Origin: Brienomyrus brachyistius
Taxonomy: Eukaryota; Chordata; Actinopteri; Osteoglossiformes; Mormyridae
DNA length: 64,000 nucleotides
Direction of reading: 5' to 3'
NCBI RefSeq assembly: GCF_023856365.1
Contig: NC_064555.1
Span: forward strand, 12,303,754-12,367,753
Made by a program: the position numbers and the translations under genes. This document shows, in pieces, positions 57,901 to 64,000 of the stretch. Every line of letters begins with the position of its first letter. Position 1 is the first letter of the stretch. The notes beneath the pieces were generated by a model. That model saw only the letters and a program-made list of their open reading frames with translations. It ran no database searches and had not been told where the DNA came from.

Positions 57901-60242
57901 TTTGACAGGCAATTGACTCCTATCAATGTCCTGGCAAATGCGGCTTTTGAGAGATTTGGCGGGCTGTGCGTCTGTGTCACCTTTAACCAATAAGCGATAC
58001 TCGGGGAAACAATGGCACACTTGGGGGACTGTGTTCTAACTGGCGCTGGGAAAATAAATATATTCCAGTGATTGTTCGAATAAAATTTCCTCATCCGAAA
58101 GGCAAAATCACTTAAGGGTTTGCAATGTGCACCCATCATCCTGTAGGGCCTGGATTCCTTTGAAAATGCTTAAAACTTCATAATATGACAACTTCCAGTC
58201 TTACAAATTCCATTCTAAAGATAATGTCATGTAAATACCTTTATTAATATATACTATAATCACTTAATATTTAACTAGAATGTAAACATATACACATTTG
58301 CATAGTTTACTGGGTGCTTAATATCTACATAAGCTGGCAATGTATTAAAGTTCAACATCTGCAAAATAGATCATAGGAAAGACAAAGATGAAATAAAATA
58401 AAACCAATGCAGTGAACGCAAACCGATATACACACATAAACCCGGAAGTCATGCTGACTTTGGAACGTGGCTCTTTTGAAGCACGGCAAGGTGATGCAGC
58501 ACGTGTGTGTGGCTGTAATAAGATTACATCTATGCATGCAAAAACATGACAACCTAACTTTAAAGCACAGTTTGACATCTTTTTTGGGGTATCTAGGAAA
58601 TAGGCGGAAATTAAGAATTGGAAAATAGGAAAATTTAACAAACCTGCCCTCAGGCAAAACTGTTTGCTGTTTAGAAACTTTAGACTAGTTAGTTTGTTTC
58701 ATTTACAATATTATTACATATAACATTAAGGAGATACAATGTTTGATATTAATAAACATTATGGCTCCTATCAACTAAATTTCAAAAGTTGTAACATTTG
58801 TCGAGAAAATTTGATTAATGGGGGTAACATTACAAAAACAAACAAAAACAACAAATTGCATGGTGATTAGTTTTTTATATAAATTAAAGTGATTTAAGTA
58901 AACAATGTAACTGATGTGAGATGGTTTTTCCAATTAAATCCAAACAATGAACTGTACTAGTGATCAGTAGATCGCTGATTTTTATCCTGGGGAAGCCAAA
59001 CCTTATCTATACTTGGATGAATTCCAAAATTGAATTGCTTCGGTAAATAGAAAATAAACGGCAAATATTAACAAAATTGTCAGCTGTGGAAATCACCAAA
59101 GACATCAGAGCCTTCAACACAGATTATATAATTTTAAGTCACTGGAAAAGTAGCAACTTCGAACAAACTGTATGAACTACACCCATTTACTTATAAATAG
59201 TAACAGAATTGCAATAATACATTGAGAGGCTGTTAGGAATGTTCTACCTACAAAGTTAACCCAACTATCCTTTTACCTAAAAATGGAAAGGCTCCATTGT
59301 TTTTAAATTAGGTTTTCGGAACACATATCATTGTAATATGGATCATTTTTCCCAAAGGAGTCAGATTATTTTCTTTGTCCACTTTCAGGCCCAATGCATG
59401 CATGTAACCATGGTAGCCCTGAATTTAATATTTGGTCCCTGGTACCCATATGGGTCTGAGCAGAATATGGGCAGAATAATCTGAGCAGTTGTCAGTGGCT
59501 GATGGGAGCGCTGTCCTGCTTAAGGCTCAGCTGTTTCCTGTCTGTGTCAACAGCCAACCAGGCTCTGCCTCCTGATTAACAAATAATCCGGTGTTGACCA
59601 TGGATGGAATTCAGGTTTAATGCCAAGTGTTAATTGTACGTTTCAGCACAGCTATAGAAAATATTTTAAGACATTATAGATATGACTGAGTGTATATTTC
59701 TTAAAAATTGCAGTTTTGCATAAATGTGTAAAAACTTATTACATGTTAATTAAATATTTTTTAGTGTGGAAAGCACAACATTGTGGGACTTTATGTATAA
59801 CAAAACGTAAAACAATAACAGGAAGGTGGCAAATACTTTATGAAAGATAAGCCAAATGTGTCATTCCCATTCCTTGGAAATCGTGACCCTGCTATACACG
59901 CTGGACAATTTGAATTAAGTTGGATAAGAAACCAATCCTGAGTGTTAAATGGCTGATATCTCATTAGTAACCAGAGTAAACCTTAAATGCGTTTTAGTCG
60001 AGAAATTTTGTTCCATATTACAATGAACCACACCGACCAAAGTGATACGTGATTATTTTAGTACACTCCTAAAGACTGCAATTATGTATTCTCGGACATG
60101 GTAATCAAAGATATATTTCTGAGAAATATCAGATATCTTTCTTTGGATTGAGGAGAATATGTCTGACTTAGACAAATCCCTAGATGGACTTCAAATGGGT
60201 AGCATCAAGTAGTAATGTTTGGGGATAAACAACATCTTTTAA
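54919..60242. other. Gene-poor region beyond mir-219
   Basis: Contains (TC)n/(GA)n tracts at 56510-56575 and 56650-56720 and some complex, non-repetitive blocks (57200-57310, 59470-59600) that could be conserved regulatory DNA. No coding exon or RNA gene could be supported. Confidence 0.5.
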
Positions 60243-60474
60243 ACATAAGAACATAAGAACTATACAAACGAGAGGAGGCCATTCGGCCCATCAAGCTCGC
60301 TTGGGGAGAACTTAACTAATAGCTCAGAGTTGTTAAAATCTTATCTAGCTCTGATTTAAAGGAACCCAAGGATTCAGCTTGCACTACGTTATCAGGAAGA
60401 CTATTCCATACTCTGACTACGCGCTGTGTAAAGAAGTGCTTCCTTAAATCCAGTTTGAAATGTTCTCCCAGAAA
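60243..60474 (-). mobile_element. CR1/L2-type LINE, 3' end only
   Basis: Same 3' end as 1-601 and 25125: AACATAAGAACATAAGAACT then GGCCATTCGGCCCATCAAGC. It continues into the end of the reverse transcriptase frame and stops at TGTTCTCCCA. 5'-truncated. Confidence 0.92.
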
Positions 60475-61559
60475 AATGTTTAAACTGACACACAGTTACC
60501 ATACAAAGAATGAAGTGAGTTGAGTTGCACAGCATTTCCTAAATGCTGCGTTAACATGATGGATCATTAACAAAAACGTAAGCCAAGTTCAGACCCGATT
60601 ATTCCTAATTTGACAGTGTTGCATTTTCAACAAACCGATAGTACATAAACATTTGAGAAGGCAGAGAACTTGGTGATTTAAAAATAATCATTTTCTGGAT
60701 CTTTCAAATAACAGCTAACTGTCCTGATCTTAGTCCTGCATTATCCTAGCTAATTTGAGAATATATGCAATAGGGTTCCATTATACAAAGCTGTCACATC
60801 TAAATTAAAAGGGAGTCACTTGAATTAAAATGGAAATGACAAACAGCCTAAAAGAAGAAATGCTGAATTCAAAAGATTTTAATTTGTGAAAGCAGTCATG
60901 CTTTTTTTTTGCTGACAAATCTTTGAGAGGCAGCATATGATTAATAACTGGGTATAGAATGTGAGCGCGAGACGGAGAGGACACAGGAGTGAGGGAGGAG
61001 AGGGAAAGAAAAGGAAATTTACCTTGAACTCTGGTCGCTCTGTCCCCACGGCAGGGCCGCTGATTGTGGCAGGGTCACGGATGAGGAGTGGGCTGAATTA
61101 AGGGGACCCCCAGGTCAATGGGGAAACGGTCAAGGGGGCTGCTTTGAGTAGGGGGGAGGGGGGGGGCTGTCGGGGCAGATGTCTTATGTATGAGCGCCTC
61201 CGGGACGTTATTCAAATGTACCGATTAGCATTTTTGAAAGTTACCAGTGTTTACACCTCAGTCATAAGCTTAAAAATAGCTTAAATGTAAAGTGAATAAT
61301 TAACAAGGATGTTTGCAAAAGGGGTATAAGCTTTAAAACAGCTAGTCAGGAACCCTGCTGCCGATGAGCTGTGTTAATTAATAGATCACTTGTATTGTCT
61401 TTTTGTGTGTGAATATGAATCCAGGTAAAATTCCAACAACAGAGCAACAAGAAAGAAGGTACTTGACAGTATGTGGGCAAGTGTACAATGTAACACCTTT
61501 GATTATAGAATCACTTTAGAATGACTAGCAATTGCTAAACTTGCTATGAAAACTGCATA
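60475..61559. other. No gene recognised
   Basis: No exon or RNA gene supported. A G-rich patch (GGGGGGAGGGGGGGGGCTGT region) lies at 61148-61170. Confidence 0.45.
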
Positions 61560-61835
61560 CCCTGGTCAGGGGGCAGCCTGGTGCTAATCCCAGGCAGAAT
61601 AGGGCACCAGGTACCCCGGACAGGATGCCAGCCAATCAAAGGACACACACTCACACACTATTGGAAATTTTCAGGCACCATTTAGCATAACTGCATATCA
61701 TTGAACTACAGAATGAAACCTGCATGACACAAGGAGTGCATCAAAACTCCACACGCACAGTGGAGACAAGACTCGAACCCCCAGTCCTAGAGGTATGAGA
61801 GTGGTAGTGCCTGTTCACTGGGCCACCCACGTTAG
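61560..61835 (-). mobile_element. Old SINE
   Basis: Minus strand shows a tRNA-like head with B-box-like GGGGGTTCGAGTC near 61775 and body pieces GGTACCCCGGACAGGATGCC. Diverged, with an internal unrelated stretch. Confidence 0.6.
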
Positions 61836-62107
61836 GCAACATGTTTAATAAATATATCAGATCAGCTTGCTGCCATGAAGTATTAATGAACAGTAATATA
61901 ATGATGGAAAATGAACTTGTACCCCTTAAAAGATGCATTGAAACAAAGATTAATTGTATGTGCTGGATTTTGCCGCCAACTTTGAGCAGTTGCAAAAAAA
62001 CAAGGCCACCATCAGCAATAGCAGCAACCTATCCCCTGACCAGTTCAGGTGCTTGGAATTATTAAGCATTCATTAAGTTTATCTGTCTTCAAACTGTTTA
62101 TCTTAGT

Positions 62108-62285
62108 TAGGGTAGTGGCTGGGGCTGGAGCCTATCCCAGTCAGCACAGACGTAAGGCTGGGCTTAACCCTAGATGGGATGCCAATCTCTTACACGCTAA
62201 CTGTGTGTCTTTGGATATGAGCTGAACTGTAAGGGCTGGGAAGAACATGCATATTGCACAAACAAACAGAGGTGCGACATAAACC
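62108..62285 (-). mobile_element. Old SINE fragment
   Basis: GGGGCTGGAGCCTATCCCAG, GATGGGATGCCAATCTCTTA and GGGAAGAACATGCATATTGC follow the minus-oriented fish SINE body. The head is lost. Confidence 0.6.
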
Positions 62286-64000
62286 ATCAAACACAGTTCT
62301 GTTAGGCAAGAGTGCAACATGGCTGACTTAAGAACATTTAAACATTTAAAATATTCAGGTATGCATTATAAAAAGGTTTTTCGAAACTTCGTAAAAGGTA
62401 AAGACTAAGCCTACAGCTGGGTTCATATGCGACTGTTTCATATAAGAAACTATGTTTATCTGTCAAATATACTACTGTGTTGAGCATGCAACTTACTTGA
62501 TTAAACTCGATTAATCGAGTTTTTTAAAGCATCAATTAAAAATCGCCTCAGTTATGTGGGGGCACTTCCAATTAGGAGAGAATGAATATACAGTCGTTGC
62601 ACAGACTAAATATCACAACAGCAGAACTGCAATGGAACAATATATTTTTGTCCATTAGCGTCCTGGAGTAGTCTAGCCTATCTGTCATTACTTTGACTTA
62701 AATAATTTAGCTTGATTAAATTCTATGATTCCTATATATCTAGTCCTGTCATTTAGCTGCATCTTACATAACAGCCTACATAACTATATATTATTAATTA
62801 ATACAGGTCTATTACGTAATATATGTGTATATTATAATTTGGTAAATATATTATGTATTGAGTAGTGATGAACGATATTGGAAACAGTTTGCCATATTTT
62901 TTTTTTTTGGATGAGTATTGCGATATGTTTAAAAAATGGAGTTGAAAGTTTAGCCAGGATAAACTATAGACAAATAGAACTTATAGGCTGTTATCTGCCA
63001 ATAGTCTGTAAGTTGGTGGCTTCTGATCACTTGCTTGTGATCAAAATGTTCTCAGTGGAATCCAAAATACGCCGATACAACACAAGATGAATGTGAAAGA
63101 TGACCAGCTCTAATTTCGCCTCTTCATTTGTTTGGTAATATTTCTCACAAGCATGCCACATTGAGTGAGTGCAACACCAAGGACGAAAATGAACGTCAGA
63201 GAGCGCATACAGTACTCAAGAAAAAGCAGCAGCGGTAAACTCCACACAGATTTTTTAACATGTACTAAATAATCTTAAAATGAGAAAGTTTCGTTTTCTA
63301 TGACAGAATAAAAATGTTGTCGCTTAACTTGTCTTAACCCTGCTGATTATTTGACAATTGCATGTGCATAACATGGGGAATATAAACAATTACCCGATTA
63401 ATCGTCAAATTAATCTGCAAATTACTCAGTTATTAATGTAATCGACGACAGCTCTACCACCATATTTAGCTTTAAAACTGAAAAACATTACATAGTAAAT
63501 CATAGGAAATACCCAAGTGATATGCAGAGATGTTCAACAAAATAAACAAGTATAAAACTTGAATTTTTATGAGCATTGTTTTGCTGTACATTTTGCATTT
63601 TATTCCTATTTAAAAACGTGTTTATCCTTCTAATATATATTACTTGTATTAGCGTTACCAAAAAATTATATAAATTATATAAACTGCAGGTACATGCCTA
63701 GATGCCCGCATGTACATAGTTCTGCCTGGATACAGTGGTTCGAAGATCTATGTTTCCGTTTAGTTTGTACGCCTAGCATCCGGCTTTTTATTCAGTTTCA
63801 GGACAGTCAGTGCCACAGCCCGGGAAGATCTCGCGATGGTTTAGCGGCCGGCCTGCGGAACAAGCGGTTCACCGACGGAAATCACGCGAGACTGCTTTGA
63901 GTTGACCAGATGCCACGTCTGAGAAAGAATTGATATAATGAAGTGGTAGCGTAGGCTGTATTAGAGTAGAAAACGGTTCGTATATTATTTTTGACTGTTT
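62286..64000. other. No gene recognised
   Basis: AT-rich DNA. The 63694-63900 frame has no recognisable domain. The GC-rich last 200 bases could be the edge of another gene's 5' region, but this cannot be supported. Confidence 0.4.

Noticed and set aside
63694..63900. 68-codon frame at the right end
   Set aside because: No recognisable protein family and no splice evidence.

Overview
The window is vertebrate, and almost certainly ray-finned fish, nuclear DNA. Genes are split into many short exons with GT-AG introns. The DNA carries fish-type repeats: DANA/Mermaid-like tRNA-derived SINEs, CR1/L2-type and RTE-type LINE remnants, hAT-like MITEs and many microsatellites. The four conserved genes on the right (vps52, rps18, ring1 and a mir-219 hairpin) belong to the extended MHC class II neighbourhood of jawed vertebrates, so this is an MHC-linked segment. 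I cannot name the species.

Left part (1-34 kb) is an accessory, immune-type region full of transposon debris. It holds three immunoglobulin-superfamily receptor genes, rebuilt exon by exon with consistent splice phases. (1) A plus-strand V-set type I receptor lies at 4.9-7.2 kb; its signal-peptide exon was not found. (2) A minus-strand 206-aa VJ-type V-set receptor (10.7-18.8 kb) has a cytoplasmic ITIM, VIYATV. (3) A plus-strand 271-aa two-Ig-domain protein (19.1-23.5 kb) lacks canonical disulphides and ends in a hydrophobic, GPI-signal-like tail. Genes 2 and 3 are head to head across 329 bp that contain a perfect ISRE and a TATA box. At 28.2-29.0 kb an intronless 252-aa gene encodes a protein with PARP-like ADP-ribosyltransferase motifs (HGT, GRGIYSAP, EYWLV) and has an IRF-type site upstream. 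A broken relative of it sits inside the big intron of receptor 2 and keeps both the catalytic half and the IRF site. Together these suggest an interferon-responsive, MHC-linked receptor and ADP-ribosyltransferase cluster.

Right part (34-52 kb) is conserved housekeeping and chromatin territory. vps52 (minus, 20 exons, 724 aa, with a U12-type AT-AC intron) and rps18 (plus, 6 exons, 152 aa, 5'TOP start) share a short divergent promoter. ring1 (minus, 6 coding exons, about 367 aa) follows; its RING exon carries one extra base. mir-219 lies 3.5 kb upstream of ring1 on the same strand. Compared with the human order as I know it (MIR219A1, RING1, VPS52, RPS18), a single inversion of the vps52/rps18 pair explains this layout.

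The last part (52-64 kb) is gene-poor, with the mir-219 hairpin, microsatellites, one LINE fragment and old SINE pieces.
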